A stretch of DNA of 42,979 bases from Gaiellasilicea sp035525905 (lineage in GTDB: Bacteria > Actinomycetota > Thermoleophilia > Gaiellales > Gaiellaceae): positions 1 through 42,979 of the forward strand of contig DATLDK010000049.1 of assembly GCA_035525905.1 (NCBI GenBank), given 5' to 3'. Both the position numbers and the translations under genes were made by a program. This document shows, piece by piece, positions 23,757 through 32,564 of this stretch (positions are counted from its first letter, which is position 1; every line of letters begins with the position of its first letter). The notes under the pieces are model-generated. The model did no database searches, was not told where the DNA came from, and saw only the letters and a list, made by a program, of their open reading frames with translations.

Positions 23757-26564
23757 ATGCCTGTACGCGTTCGCCTTCCGCTCGCTCTCGCCGTCTGTGC
23801 GCTCGCCACCGCAGGCCTATCGCTGACGCTCTGGCAGGCTGCCAAGGACGACGTTCGCGACCAAGCGCGGGAGCGCACCCGTGGCACATCCGCGGCGCTG
23901 GAGCAGCGCGCGGGAGCGGCTGTTCTCGCCCTCCAGGGTGTGCGGGCGGCTTACGACGCCTCCTCCTCCGTCGGCCCCGCGGCCTTTTCGACTTTCGCAC
24001 GCGTGCCGCTGGCTCGTCCAGAGATCGCCGCTGTGGGCTGGGTCCCCCTCGTCGCCGCCTCGCAGCGCGGGGAAGTCGAGCAGACCGAACGGATCCGTAT
24101 CGAAGCCCCCGCCGGCAAGCCCTTCACGTACCCGCTCGTGCGTCAGGAACCGGCCGCGACGTCCCTCGATGTGCTCGATCTCGGCTCGGATCCCTCACTC
24201 GTCGAAGCTCTTCGCACGGCTCGGACGACCGGCGAGCCACGGCTCTCGGCTCCCATCCGACTCCCCGGCGATGGCCGCATCGGCGTCTACGCCTTCGTCC
24301 CTGTCTTCGCGAAAGGCCTGCCGCTGCGCACGGCTGCTCAGCGCCGCAGCGCCCTCACGGGGCTCGTCGCAGGCGCCGTCGTCACCAGCGAGCTGATCCG
24401 GACCGCAATGACGGGCCTGCCGAAGAGCCTGGACGTCCGCGTCTCGGACGGCCCGACCGTGCTCGCCGAGGGCCCGACCGGCACGGCGATCGCCCACGCC
24501 GAGCTCGGCGGGCGAACCTGGCGGATCTCGCTCGCTCCTGCCGCACCTTCTCCCCTCGCACCGTTCGGCGTGGCGTTCGCAGGCCTGGCGCTGATGCTCC
24601 TGCTCGTGCTCGCATCGATCCGGCTCCGCCGACGCGCCGCCTCCGAGGCTGCGCTCGAAACCACCTTGACGCGGGAGCGGACCACGTCGGCTCACGCACT
24701 CGCTCGAGCCGAGTCCACGATCGACGAGGAGCAGCGCACCCGCAGGCTCGTCGCAGATGCGAGCGACGCAGTCGTGCTGGATATCGACCGCGACGGCCTG
24801 ATCAAGTCCTGCTCGACCGCGGCCGAGCAGCTTCTCGGCTACACCGCCGACGAGCTGGTCGGGATCGAGGTCTACTCGCTCCTGCACCCCGACGATCTGC
24901 TCTCCCCTGCCAATGGCCCGCAGCGCTACGCCCGCAAGGACGGAACCTACGTCGTGCTCGAGGGTCGCAGGCTCCCCCGCCGCGACGAGCTGGGCTTCGT
25001 CTCGGGACTCGTCACGGTCCTCCGCGGCCCCGCCCCCCTTACCGCCCGGACGGCCGAGCAGCGCATCCACGACGCAGTCGCGCTCGAGCCCGACCCCGTG
25101 GAGCTCTTCTCCATCGTCGCCGAGGAGATCGCTCTCGATCTCGGTGTCGGCGCCGCCGCCGTCGTCAGGTTCGAGACCGGCGGGTTCGGCACGATCGTCG
25201 GCGCCTCGGAGCCGGCCGGCGCGAGTCGCCTCGTCCCCGGCACAACGGTGCCGCTGGAGGGCGACGAGCCCGCCGCGCACGTCTTCCGCACCGGGCAGGC
25301 CACTCCCGGAACGGCACCCATCCGCGTCGGCGCTCGACTCTGGGGCGCCTTGGTCGCCGAAGGTGCCGACGCCGGGCGGCTGCTCGAGCTCGCTCTTGCC
25401 TCGCAGCCGGCGGTCGCCTTCGCCGATGCGAGCGCCCAGCTCGCCGCGCTCGCGACGCGCGACCAACTGACGAACCTCCCGGATCACCGCGCGTTCCACG
25501 AGCAACTGCGCTCCGAGGCGCGTCGCGCGCAGCGCCACGAGCGTGCCCTGTCGCTCGTCCTCGTCAACATCGACGGCTTCAAGCGGATCAACGCCGAGCA
25601 CGGGCGCCTCGCGGGCGACCGGGTGCTGGCGGAGGTCGGCCGCCGGCTCGCCGCGACGGTCCGCAACGGCGAGCTGGTCTCGCGGCTCTCGGCAGACCAT
25701 TTCGGCTGGATCCTGCCCGAGACGGAAGGCCTGAACGGCTGGATCGCCGCCGAGCGCGCGCGTCGCGCTCTCGCCGCGGCCCCGATCGCCGGGGTTGGTT
25801 ACATCACTGCTTCGGCGGGCGTCTGCGACTTCGAGGACGTCGGCGGAGCGGACGAGCTGCTCGCTCTCTCCGAGATCGCCCTCGTCCACGCGAAGGGCTC
25901 CGGTGGCGACGCCACCTTCCGCTACAGCGCCGAGCTCGACGGCGACGACGGAGAGCTCGAGGTCGAAGACGATGGCGGGCTCAGCCGCCTGCGCGCACTC
26001 GCCCGAGACCTCGACGCCGAGGATCCCGGTACCGAGGGCCACTCTGAACGCGTGTCACGCCTCTCCGAGAAGCTCGCACTCTCCTGCGGCTGGAACGCCG
26101 ACCTCGCAATCCGTCTCGCCCAGGCCGCGCTCCTGCACGACGTCGGCAAGCTCGGTATCGGCGAGGCCGTGCTCGGCAAGCCCGGCAAGCTCTCCGCGTC
26201 CGAGCTCGAGCAGATTCGGAACCATCCGGACACCGGCGCCGAACTCGCCGTCAAGGCGCTCGACGACGAGCAGCTCGGCTGGATCCGCCACCACCACGAG
26301 CGCTGGGACGGCACGGGCTATCCGAACGGCGTCGCGGGTGAGGCCATTCCGGTCGGCGGCCGGCTGCTCGCGCTCGCGGAGGCGTGGGATGCGATGACCT
26401 CCAGCCGCGTCTACGGCGAGGCGCTCAGCGCTGCCGACGCCCTCGCCGAATGCAAGCGCGAGCGCGGCCTGCAGTTCGCTCCCGAGGCAATCGACGCACT
26501 CGACCGGCTCTGGGCGCTCGGAGCGCTCGATTCCGCCGACGTCCGCTCCTCGACCTCGGATTAA
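23757..26564 (+). CDS. CHASE-PAS-GAF-degenerate GGDEF-HD-GYP signalling protein
   Basis: 935 residues from ATG 23757 (weak Shine-Dalgarno). Layout: membrane helix at ~8-26, extracytoplasmic CHASE domain ~50-225 (PEIAAVGWVPLV), second helix ~271-288, PAS ~328-425, GAF-like ~440-555, GGDEF ~565-725, HD-GYP ~745-915. The GGDEF signature is replaced by SADHF at 645-649, so cyclase activity is not expected. The HD-GYP site is intact: HDVGK at 794-798, an HHERWDGTGYP segment at 846-856. By family knowledge the HD-GYP domain hydrolyses c-di-GMP, and the inactive GGDEF may bind GTP or serve as a scaffold. Its stop overlaps that of the convergent beta-lactamase-like gene as TTAA. Confidence 0.9.
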   Translation: MPVRVRLPLALAVCALATAGLSLTLWQAAKDDVRDQARERTRGTSAALEQRAGAAVLALQGVRAAYDASSSVGPAAFSTFARVPLARPEIAAVGWVPLVAASQRGEVEQTERIRIEAPAGKPFTYPLVRQEPAATSLDVLDLGSDPSLVEALRTARTTGEPRLSAPIRLPGDGRIGVYAFVPVFAKGLPLRTAAQRRSALTGLVAGAVVTSELIRTAMTGLPKSLDVRVSDGPTVLAEGPTGTAIAHAELGGRTWRISLAPAAPSPLAPFGVAFAGLALMLLLVLASIRLRRRAASEAALETTLTRERTTSAHALARAESTIDEEQRTRRLVADASDAVVLDIDRDGLIKSCSTAAEQLLGYTADELVGIEVYSLLHPDDLLSPANGPQRYARKDGTYVVLEGRRLPRRDELGFVSGLVTVLRGPAPLTARTAEQRIHDAVALEPDPVELFSIVAEEIALDLGVGAAAVVRFETGGFGTIVGASEPAGASRLVPGTTVPLEGDEPAAHVFRTGQATPGTAPIRVGARLWGALVAEGADAGRLLELALASQPAVAFADASAQLAALATRDQLTNLPDHRAFHEQLRSEARRAQRHERALSLVLVNIDGFKRINAEHGRLAGDRVLAEVGRRLAATVRNGELVSRLSADHFGWILPETEGLNGWIAAERARRALAAAPIAGVGYITASAGVCDFEDVGGADELLALSEIALVHAKGSGGDATFRYSAELDGDDGELEVEDDGGLSRLRALARDLDAEDPGTEGHSERVSRLSEKLALSCGWNADLAIRLAQAALLHDVGKLGIGEAVLGKPGKLSASELEQIRNHPDTGAELAVKALDDEQLGWIRHHHERWDGTGYPNGVAGEAIPVGGRLLALAEAWDAMTSSRVYGEALSAADALAECKRERGLQFAPEAIDALDRLWALGALDSADVRSSTSD

Positions 26565-27655
26565 CCCATCGCCCGGAACCGTTTCAGGGCGGCCTGCGAG
26601 ACGCGGCCCGCCAGCTCATCCGCGCGCGGAGTCTGCCAGCTCATCACGGTGGCCACGAATGCGCCGCCCGCGAACGCGACGATGCCGTTGTCGTGGCGCA
26701 CCGACTCGAGCCAGCCGGCCTTGTGCAAAACGACAGCGTTGCGGCCGAGGTACCGGTCGAGCTTGCCCCGGTCGGTCACCTGTGCGAGCAGCCAGAGCAG
26801 GTAGCGCGCCTCGGGCGGGCTGACCCCGAGTCGCACGAGCGGCCCTCTCGCGCTGGCAGCCAGGTATGTCGCCCGTGCGAGCCGACCGAGGTCCCAGGCC
26901 GTCGTGTACTTGCCGGCGCCGAACACCGGCTGGCTCTCCGTCCGGATCGGGATCGGGGTCAACGCTGCCGGAGCACGCGGCGTCTCGTAGCCGCCGTACA
27001 TGAGCGAGTCGTTCAGCCCGAGCGCGCGCATCGTCTCGTTCACGCGACCTGACCCGGCGGAGGTCGACCCCGCGAGCCAGGTCTCGAGGCGATTCGCCGC
27101 GGCGTTGTCAGAGCTGATCAGCATCGCGTGCAGCAGCGCATCGAGCTCGGAGCCCGCAGACGGCTTGGCGGCGAGCGAGCGCATCACCGTGACGGCGATC
27201 GCGAGCTTCAGAGTCGAAGCGGCGGGGAAGCGCGCGCGGGCGTTCCAGGCGGCGCCGCGGCCCGTCCGCAAGTCCTGGACGTAGAAGGCAGTCGTTCCAC
27301 CGGCTGCACCCGTCAGCGAACGCAGCGTCCTCGCGAGGAAGGGATCCAGCCTCGGGACTGCCTGGAGTGGCTCGGATCCGCTCGGCAGCCCGTAGACGCG
27401 CTTCACGACGCTGGACGAACGGCGTCCGCTCCGGTCGACCGCGGTGACCCTGAGTGCGAACAGGGCAGCCGGCACCGTTACACGCAGCGCGAATCTCTGT
27501 CCGTGCAGGGGCCGGTCGGCAAGGACGCGCTCGCCGATCCGGACGATCACCCGGCGCGTCCCGAGAGGTGCGCGACCCGTGACGAGGCCGAAAGAGACCT
27601 CGCGGGACGCGGGCGCCGATATCGCCGGCGGAGGGAGAGCCGGAGCGTCGATCAT
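26561..27655 (-). CDS. Class A beta-lactamase-like serine hydrolase with N-terminal beta-sandwich
   Basis: 364 residues from ATG 27655. Residues ~20-90 look like an Ig-like beta-sandwich (VSFGLVTGRAPLGTRRVIV, FALRVTAVDRSGRR). From ~110 the beta-lactamase fold begins: catalytic Ser147-x-x-Lys150 in AASTLKLA, the SDN loop at 182-184, and KAG at 311-313 in place of KTG. The family includes penicillinases and cell-wall-acting relatives, normally secreted. Oddly no signal peptide is evident; the frame is open further upstream but would overlap dinB. No Omega-loop ExxLN motif is obvious, so true antibiotic hydrolysis is uncertain. Divergent from dinB with only 9 nt between start codons. Confidence 0.78.
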   Translation of the reverse strand: MIDAPALPPPAISAPASREVSFGLVTGRAPLGTRRVIVRIGERVLADRPLHGQRFALRVTVPAALFALRVTAVDRSGRRSSSVVKRVYGLPSGSEPLQAVPRLDPFLARTLRSLTGAAGGTTAFYVQDLRTGRGAAWNARARFPAASTLKLAIAVTVMRSLAAKPSAGSELDALLHAMLISSDNAAANRLETWLAGSTSAGSGRVNETMRALGLNDSLMYGGYETPRAPAALTPIPIRTESQPVFGAGKYTTAWDLGRLARATYLAASARGPLVRLGVSPPEARYLLWLLAQVTDRGKLDRYLGRNAVVLHKAGWLESVRHDNGIVAFAGGAFVATVMSWQTPRADELAGRVSQAALKRFRAMG

Positions 27656-27664
27656 GCTGGCATC

Positions 27665-28729
27665 GTGACGATTCTCGCCCACCTGGATCTGGACGCGTTC
27701 TACGCCGCCGTGGAGGAGCTGGAGAGACCGGAGCTGCGCGTGCAGCCGCTCGTCGTCGGCGGCGACCCGAAAGGGAGAGGCGTCGTCTCGACGGCCAACT
27801 ACGTTGCGCGGCGGTTCGGCATTCACTCCGCGATGAGCTGCGCCGAGGCGTTGCGGCGCTGCCCCGGTGCCGTCTTCGTGCGGCCGCGTCATGCCCTCTA
27901 CAGGGAGTACTCGCAGTCGGTCTGGTCCTCCGTGCGAGAGGTCGTGCCGCTCGTGGAGCGAACCGGCCTCGACGAGGGTTATCTCGACCTCACAGCTCTC
28001 GCGTCGGACTACTCACGGGCTCGCGCCGTGGCCGGCGCGGTGCAGACCTCGGTGCGCGCGGCGACGAGCCTCTCGTGCTCGCTGGGCGTAGCGCCGACGA
28101 AGGTGGTCGCGAAGGTCGCGTCCGACCGGCGCAAGCCGGGAGGCATTACGGTCGTGCCGGCGGGGTCCGAGGCGGCGTTTCTGGCGCCCTTCGCCGTTCG
28201 CGCGCTACCGGGAGTCGGGCCCCGGGCGGAGCAGCGGCTGGCCGCAGCCGGCGTGACGACGGTCGGCGCCCTGGCAGCGCTCTCGGATCTCGAGCTCGGC
28301 GGGCTCATGCCGGGCCAGGTCGGCCGCCTGCTGCGCGACCGCGCCCGCGGCATCGATCCACGTGGCCTCGAGTCGTCGACCGAGCGGATCTCCGTGTCGG
28401 TCGAAGAGACGTTCGAGCGCGACCTGACCGACCGCGAGCTCCTGCATGCAGAGCTCCGACGGATGGCGGAGCGGCTCGGCCGGCACCTCCAGCAGGAGGG
28501 GCTCGCCGCCCGCACGGTCACCGCGAAGCTCCGCTACGGCGACTTCTCGATTCGCAGCCGCTCCACGAGCCTCGACGTCGGCATCGACGACCCCGACCGG
28601 ATCGGCGAGCTCGCCTGCTCCCTGCTCGACCGCGGGCTCCGCGACCGGCCTGGGGCGTTACGCCTCGTGGGAGTCGGACTCTCCGGGCTCTCGGACTTCC
28701 GGCAGCTGAGCCTGGACGAGACGGGTTAG
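27665..28729 (+). CDS. dinB: DNA polymerase IV (Y-family)
   Basis: 354 residues from GTG 27665. Opening ILAHLDLDAFYAAVE holds the first metal aspartates, VVSTANYVARRFGIHSAMS the fingers, and TGLDEGYLDLT the second catalytic Asp-Glu pair. CSLGVAPTKVVAKVASDRRK and LPGVGPRAEQRLAAAGV (helix-hairpin-helix) follow, then the little-finger domain (SVEETFERDLTDRE). It performs error-prone translesion synthesis. No C-terminal beta-clamp motif of the usual QxxLF form is clear (the tail ends FRQLSLDETG, where QLSL may serve). The stop overlaps that of the convergent ankyrin gene. No LexA box is visible upstream. Confidence 0.93.
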   Translation: MTILAHLDLDAFYAAVEELERPELRVQPLVVGGDPKGRGVVSTANYVARRFGIHSAMSCAEALRRCPGAVFVRPRHALYREYSQSVWSSVREVVPLVERTGLDEGYLDLTALASDYSRARAVAGAVQTSVRAATSLSCSLGVAPTKVVAKVASDRRKPGGITVVPAGSEAAFLAPFAVRALPGVGPRAEQRLAAAGVTTVGALAALSDLELGGLMPGQVGRLLRDRARGIDPRGLESSTERISVSVEETFERDLTDRELLHAELRRMAERLGRHLQQEGLAARTVTAKLRYGDFSIRSRSTSLDVGIDDPDRIGELACSLLDRGLRDRPGALRLVGVGLSGLSDFRQLSLDETG

Positions 28730-29352
28730 AGAAGGTCGCGCGCCTCCTCCGCGGCCAGATCGGCCGGCGTCTTGCCCTCGTCGTTCGTCAGCCCCGGATC
28801 CGCCCCCGCCTCCAGCAGCGCCTCGACGCTCTCGCGGTCGCCGTTGCTCGCCGACGAGTGGAGCGGCGTGAAGCCCCCGTCCTGGGCCGCATTGGGATCG
28901 GCACCGTGCTCGAGCAGGAGCTTGACGATCCCGGGATGACTGCCCGCGGCCGCGCTGTGCAACGGCCTCACGTGGATGTTGGCGTTGCGCGCCACGACGT
29001 TCACTTCAGCCCCCCGCTCGACGAGGATCTTCGCCGCTTCTTCCTGGCCGAAGAACGCGGCGAGATGAAGCGCCGTAAAGCCGTCGGGCGACCAGGCCGA
29101 CACGAGGCTCGGCTCGCCTTCGAGCAGCTCCTCGAGCCCGCGGGTGCGGCCCACGGCGGCCGCATCGAAGACGTCGAGCGGTGGATTCGCGTCGAGGATC
29201 GGCTCCACGAGCTCGCGCTTCCCGTTGTAGAGCGCGTAGAGAACCGGTGACAGGCCGTCCGGATTGCGCTTGCCGGCGAGGTCGGGATCATGTTCGAGCT
29301 CGGCGGCGAGCGCCTCACTGTCGCCCACGTCGATGAGGTCGAACGCGCTCAT
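28726..29352 (-). CDS. Ankyrin-repeat protein
   Basis: 208 residues from ATG 29352, ATGA-coupled to the amidinohydrolase gene. The protein is a stack of about five ankyrin repeats; the clearest are DGFTALHLAAFFGQEEAAKI, PLHSAAAGSHPGIVKLLLEH, GGFTPLHSSASNGDRESVEA and a final GKTPADLAAEE. No signal peptide or catalytic domain. Such proteins mediate protein contacts; single ankyrin proteins at the end of bacterial metabolic operons usually have no known role. It is the last gene of the long bicupin-liv operon, and its stop overlaps that of dinB as TTAG. Confidence 0.9.
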   Translation of the reverse strand: MSAFDLIDVGDSEALAAELEHDPDLAGKRNPDGLSPVLYALYNGKRELVEPILDANPPLDVFDAAAVGRTRGLEELLEGEPSLVSAWSPDGFTALHLAAFFGQEEAAKILVERGAEVNVVARNANIHVRPLHSAAAGSHPGIVKLLLEHGADPNAAQDGGFTPLHSSASNGDRESVEALLEAGADPGLTNDEGKTPADLAAEEARDLL

Positions 29353-30209
29353 CCCCGCAGCAGCGGCCTGGTAAGGCAGGTCGGGCCGCCGTCGCCCTTG
29401 CGCGAGATCTCGTCGCCGCGGTAGGTGAGCACCTCGACGCCCGCGCGCTCCATGCGCCGCCGTGTCTCGTCGTTTCCCTCGAGTGCGAGCGCCTGACGGG
29501 GACCGAGGGCGAGCACGTTGGGACCCATCGTCTCGAACTCTCCGTCCGGCACCTCGACCAGCTCGATCCCGCGCTCGCGGAGCAGCTCGATCAGGCGCAC
29601 GGGCGCCAGGCGCGGGTAGACGAGCGCGAGGTCGTCGTCGAGGGGCGAGATCAGGCTCATCAGGTGCATCACCTCCGCGCGGCCGTTCCAGTGCGGGAGA
29701 TCGTAGGACAGCACTGCGGCGTCGGGGAAGGCGGCGGCGAGCTGCTCCACACCGGCTGCGTTCGTACGATAGCCCCGGCCGACGAGGAGGGTCTCGTGAT
29801 CGAGCCAGAGCGTGTCGCCGCCGTCAATCGTCCCCGGGGCCTCGATCCGGCCGGCGATGGGGATGCCGGCCTGCGCCAGATCGTCTTCGAGGGCCGCCGC
29901 CTCGCCCAGCCGCTCGTCCTTGCCCGGTCGGAGCAGGAGGGCGCCGCGGTCGCCGACCAGGAGCGGGTCGTACGCGTAGATCGCGTCGGGGTTGCCACGC
30001 TCGCCCTCCGAGACGACGACCTCGGCGCCGGCACGCTCGAGGATCTCGCGCAGAGCCTCGTGCTCGGCGGCGGCGGCGGCGAGGTCGGGCTCGGCGCGCC
30101 AGCCGTACTCACGCCAGCGCGCCGCATCCGCCGCCTGGGGCGGACGCACGAGCACGCGCCGAAGCGGCTGGGTCATCGAGCGCGCGCCGTAGGCGGAAGC
30201 TTTCGTCAT
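29349..30209 (-). CDS. DDAH/arginine-deiminase-type amidinohydrolase
   Basis: 286 residues from ATG 30209, ATGA-coupled to the SGNH-hydrolase gene. The guanidine-modifying (amidinotransferase) superfamily is recognisable from TIDGGDTLWLDHETLLVGRG at ~127-146, catalytic His182 in AEVMHLMSLISP, and catalytic Cys278 in GGPTCLTRPLL at the C-terminus. Members hydrolyse or transfer the amidino group of arginine, dimethylarginine or related guanidines through a covalent Cys intermediate. Size (~285 aa) fits dimethylarginine dimethylaminohydrolase better than arginine deiminase (~400 aa). In an operon with a Liv-type importer, it suggests a guanidino or amino-acid-like substrate; which one is inference. 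Confidence 0.82.
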   Translation of the reverse strand: MTKASAYGARSMTQPLRRVLVRPPQAADAARWREYGWRAEPDLAAAAAEHEALREILERAGAEVVVSEGERGNPDAIYAYDPLLVGDRGALLLRPGKDERLGEAAALEDDLAQAGIPIAGRIEAPGTIDGGDTLWLDHETLLVGRGYRTNAAGVEQLAAAFPDAAVLSYDLPHWNGRAEVMHLMSLISPLDDDLALVYPRLAPVRLIELLRERGIELVEVPDGEFETMGPNVLALGPRQALALEGNDETRRRMERAGVEVLTYRGDEISRKGDGGPTCLTRPLLRG

Positions 30210-30739
30210 GGCAGGCGGAAGGCTAGCTCGCCCAGCCGTCGATAGCCCTCGATCGACGGATGATCGCCTTCGATCGTCCAGTCTTCGCGCATGCGGCCCG
30301 GTCGCGCCGGGTCCTCCAGTGTCCCGTGAAAGGGCAGCACCGGAACGTGCAGCTCGGCGATCGCAGCGTTCAGGGCGCGAATCCGCGACTCCGCTTCGGG
30401 CCAGCCGTTGTTCCACGGCAGGACGTCGGCCACAGCGACGCGGAGGCCGAGCTCTTGCCCACGGCCGATCATTGCCCGGAGGTTGGCCGCCGCGTCCGCA
30501 ACGGCGCGGCCCTGCGCGATGTCGTTGATGCCGCCCTGCACGACGAGCACCTCGGCGCCGGCAGCTGCTTCGTCGAGCCAGGCCGCAATTTCGTCCGTGC
30601 GCTTGCCGTAAACGGCACGGATCCGGAACCGCAGGCGTGGATCTGCAGCGGCGGCCGCGGCGGGCCAGCCGATCGCGGGATCGTCATCCCACGGCGAGCC
30701 CGCCGTGATCGAGTCGCCGATCGCGGCGACGACCACCAC
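30206..30739 (-). CDS. SGNH/GDSL hydrolase
   Basis: 177 residues from GTG 30739 (GTG 30736 also possible). The SGNH blocks are present: block I AAIGDSITAGSPW with the nucleophilic serine, the Gly/Asn blocks in VVQGGINDIAQG, and DHPSIEGYRRLG with the catalytic Asp-x-x-His near the C-terminus. No signal peptide, so it is probably cytoplasmic. Such enzymes cleave esters (thioesterases, acyl or acetyl esterases). It begins 6 nt after the aminotransferase-like gene and is coupled to the amidinohydrolase, so it should act in the same pathway, for instance removing an acyl group. Substrate unknown. Confidence 0.87.
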   Translation of the reverse strand: MVVVAAIGDSITAGSPWDDDPAIGWPAAAAAADPRLRFRIRAVYGKRTDEIAAWLDEAAAGAEVLVVQGGINDIAQGRAVADAAANLRAMIGRGQELGLRVAVADVLPWNNGWPEAESRIRALNAAIAELHVPVLPFHGTLEDPARPGRMREDWTIEGDHPSIEGYRRLGELAFRLP

Positions 30740-30745
30740 GCGGCT

Positions 30746-31852
30746 CTAGGCGAGCAGCGCGCGATTGCGCGCCAGAGAGGCGAGAACGGCGTCCACGTCG
30801 TCCTCGGTGTTGTAGAGGTGGAGCGAGATGCGGAGACTGGAGTTCCGCTCGGAGGCCACCACGTCGTCCTTCGCGACCGCGGCGACCAGGGCGGGCGCGT
30901 CCGTGGAGCGGACGCAGACCAGCGGGCCGCGGGGCGGAGCGGCGACCTTGGCGCCGAGCTCGTCGAGCCCCGCGACGAGCCGCTCGACCAGGCCCTGTAC
31001 ATGAGCGTGGATCGCCGGCACGCCCGCTTCGGCGATCAGGCCGACGCCCGCGACGCCCGCGTAGATGTTCGGCACCGGCGGCGTGCCTGCGTCGAAGCGG
31101 CGCGCGCTACGGTGCGGCCGGTAGCGCTCGATCTGCATGTCGAAGACGTTCTCGTCCGCGAACCACCCCGTCTGCACCGGGACGAGCTCCTCGACCAGCC
31201 CCGGACGAAGCGCCATGAAGGACAGCCCCGCGGAGGCGAGCAGGTATTTGACGGTGCCACCGACCACGGCGTCGCCCGCCTTCGCAGCGTCGAGTGGGAC
31301 CGCTCCGATCCCCTGGTAACCGTCCACGAGCATCAGCGCTCCGTGCTCGCGCGCGAGGCCGTAGATCGCCTCGACGTCGTGGACTGCCCCGGTGCGGAAC
31401 GAGACGAAGGTGGAGGCGACGAGCGCGGTTCGCTCGTCAATCGCCGCGGCATAGGCCTCTGGCTCGGGCTCGACCTGGACGACCTCCGCGCCACGCAGCT
31501 CCTGCGCGTGCGCGATCTGTCCGATCGTCGGGAACTCGTTCTCGGAGATGACGATCCGGTTGCGCTCGCCCCTGAACTGAAGCGCGCTGATCAGCCCGCT
31601 GACCGCCGCGGAGACGGACGTCTGAATCGCGACGTCGTCGGCGGCGGCCCCCAGCAGCGCCGCGAACGCCGCCCGCGCGGCCTCGGACCGCTCGACCCAG
31701 TGCTCCCACTCGGCCCCGTTCTCGTCCCAGCCGTCCAGGTACTCCTCGTACGCGGCCCGGACCGAGTCCGAGAGCGCACCCTGGGAGCAGGAGTTGACGT
31801 AGACCTTGTCGCGAAAGACCGGGAACCGGCCCCTGATCCCCTCACCGACCAA
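30746..31852 (-). CDS. Class V aminotransferase-fold PLP enzyme
   Basis: 368 residues if started at TTG 31852, overlapping the livF stop by 11 nt; no in-frame ATG or GTG fits better. FPVFRDKVYVNSCSQGALSD at the start, IVISENEFPTIGQIA, LVASTFVSFRTGAVHDVEAI, LMLVDGYQGIGAVPLDA (PLP-binding Asp) and GGTVKYLLASAGLSFM (Schiff-base Lys) define a class V PLP enzyme of the cysteine desulfurase/isopenicillin-epimerase/kynureninase group. No catalytic desulfurase cysteine loop is evident. Possible reactions are transamination, cleavage or lyase chemistry. The transporter and amidinohydrolase in the same operon suggest breakdown of an amino compound. Confidence 0.82.
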   Translation of the reverse strand: MVGEGIRGRFPVFRDKVYVNSCSQGALSDSVRAAYEEYLDGWDENGAEWEHWVERSEAARAAFAALLGAAADDVAIQTSVSAAVSGLISALQFRGERNRIVISENEFPTIGQIAHAQELRGAEVVQVEPEPEAYAAAIDERTALVASTFVSFRTGAVHDVEAIYGLAREHGALMLVDGYQGIGAVPLDAAKAGDAVVGGTVKYLLASAGLSFMALRPGLVEELVPVQTGWFADENVFDMQIERYRPHRSARRFDAGTPPVPNIYAGVAGVGLIAEAGVPAIHAHVQGLVERLVAGLDELGAKVAAPPRGPLVCVRSTDAPALVAAVAKDDVVASERNSSLRISLHLYNTEDDVDAVLASLARNRALLA

Positions 31853-32564
31853 GGTACGCCTTACGCAAGTCTTCGTTCTGGAGCAGGTCGGCCGCCTTGC
31901 CCTCGAGGACGACGCGGCCGGTGGAGAGCACGTAGCCGCGATCGGCGATCGAGAGCGACACGTTCGCGTTCTGCTCGACGACGAGCATCGCCACACCCGA
32001 CTCGTGCACCTGCTTGATGATCTCGAAGCTGCGCTCGACGAGGATCGGCGCCAGCCCCATCGAGGGCTCGTCCATCAGCAAGAGCTTCGGCTTCGACATC
32101 AGCGCCCGGCCCATCGCGAGCATCTGCTGCTCGCCGCCGGACATCGTCCCGGCCAGCTGCTTGCGCCGCTCGTAGAGCAAGGGGAAGAGCGTGTAGACAC
32201 GCTCGAACTCCTCCTTCAGATCTGCCTTGGGCCGCAGGTAGGCGCCCATCTCCAGGTTCTCGAGGACGGTCATCGGAGCAAAGACACGCCGGTTCTCGGG
32301 GACGATGGCGAGCCCGCGTGCGATCCGGTGAGCGGTGGGGCGTCGCGTGATCTCCTCGCCGCCGAAGCTGACCGACCCGTTGCGCGGCGAGACGATGCCG
32401 AGGATCGTCTTCAGCGTGGTCGACTTGCCCGAGGCGTTGCCGCCGAGGAGGCAGACGAGCTCACCCGCACCGACCTCGAGGTCGACGCCCTGGAGGATGT
32501 GGATGGGGCCGTAGTACGTGTCGACGGCCTTCAACTCGAGCAGGGCGGACCCCGGCGCTGTCAT
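31842..32564 (-). CDS. livF: Branched-chain amino-acid-type ABC transporter ATPase
   Basis: 240 residues from ATG 32564, ATGA-coupled to livG. Walker A reads GGNASGKST (residue Asn-Ala instead of Asn-Gly-Ala, a variant with the essential GKST kept), signature MSGGEQQMLAMGRAL, Walker B LLLMDEPSMGLAP and switch His replaced by Gln in VVEQNANVSL, as is normal in LivF. It energises, with LivG, import through LivH/LivM. The product is one half of the ATPase heterodimer. Substrate of the system is set by the LivK-like binding protein. Confidence 0.9.
   Translation of the reverse strand: MTAPGSALLELKAVDTYYGPIHILQGVDLEVGAGELVCLLGGNASGKSTTLKTILGIVSPRNGSVSFGGEEITRRPTAHRIARGLAIVPENRRVFAPMTVLENLEMGAYLRPKADLKEEFERVYTLFPLLYERRKQLAGTMSGGEQQMLAMGRALMSKPKLLLMDEPSMGLAPILVERSFEIIKQVHESGVAMLVVEQNANVSLSIADRGYVLSTGRVVLEGKAADLLQNEDLRKAYLGR

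Noticed and set aside
24195..26042. 615-codon open frame opposite the CHASE/HD-GYP gene
   Set aside because: Shadow frame, low complexity, opposite a gene with five recognisable domains.
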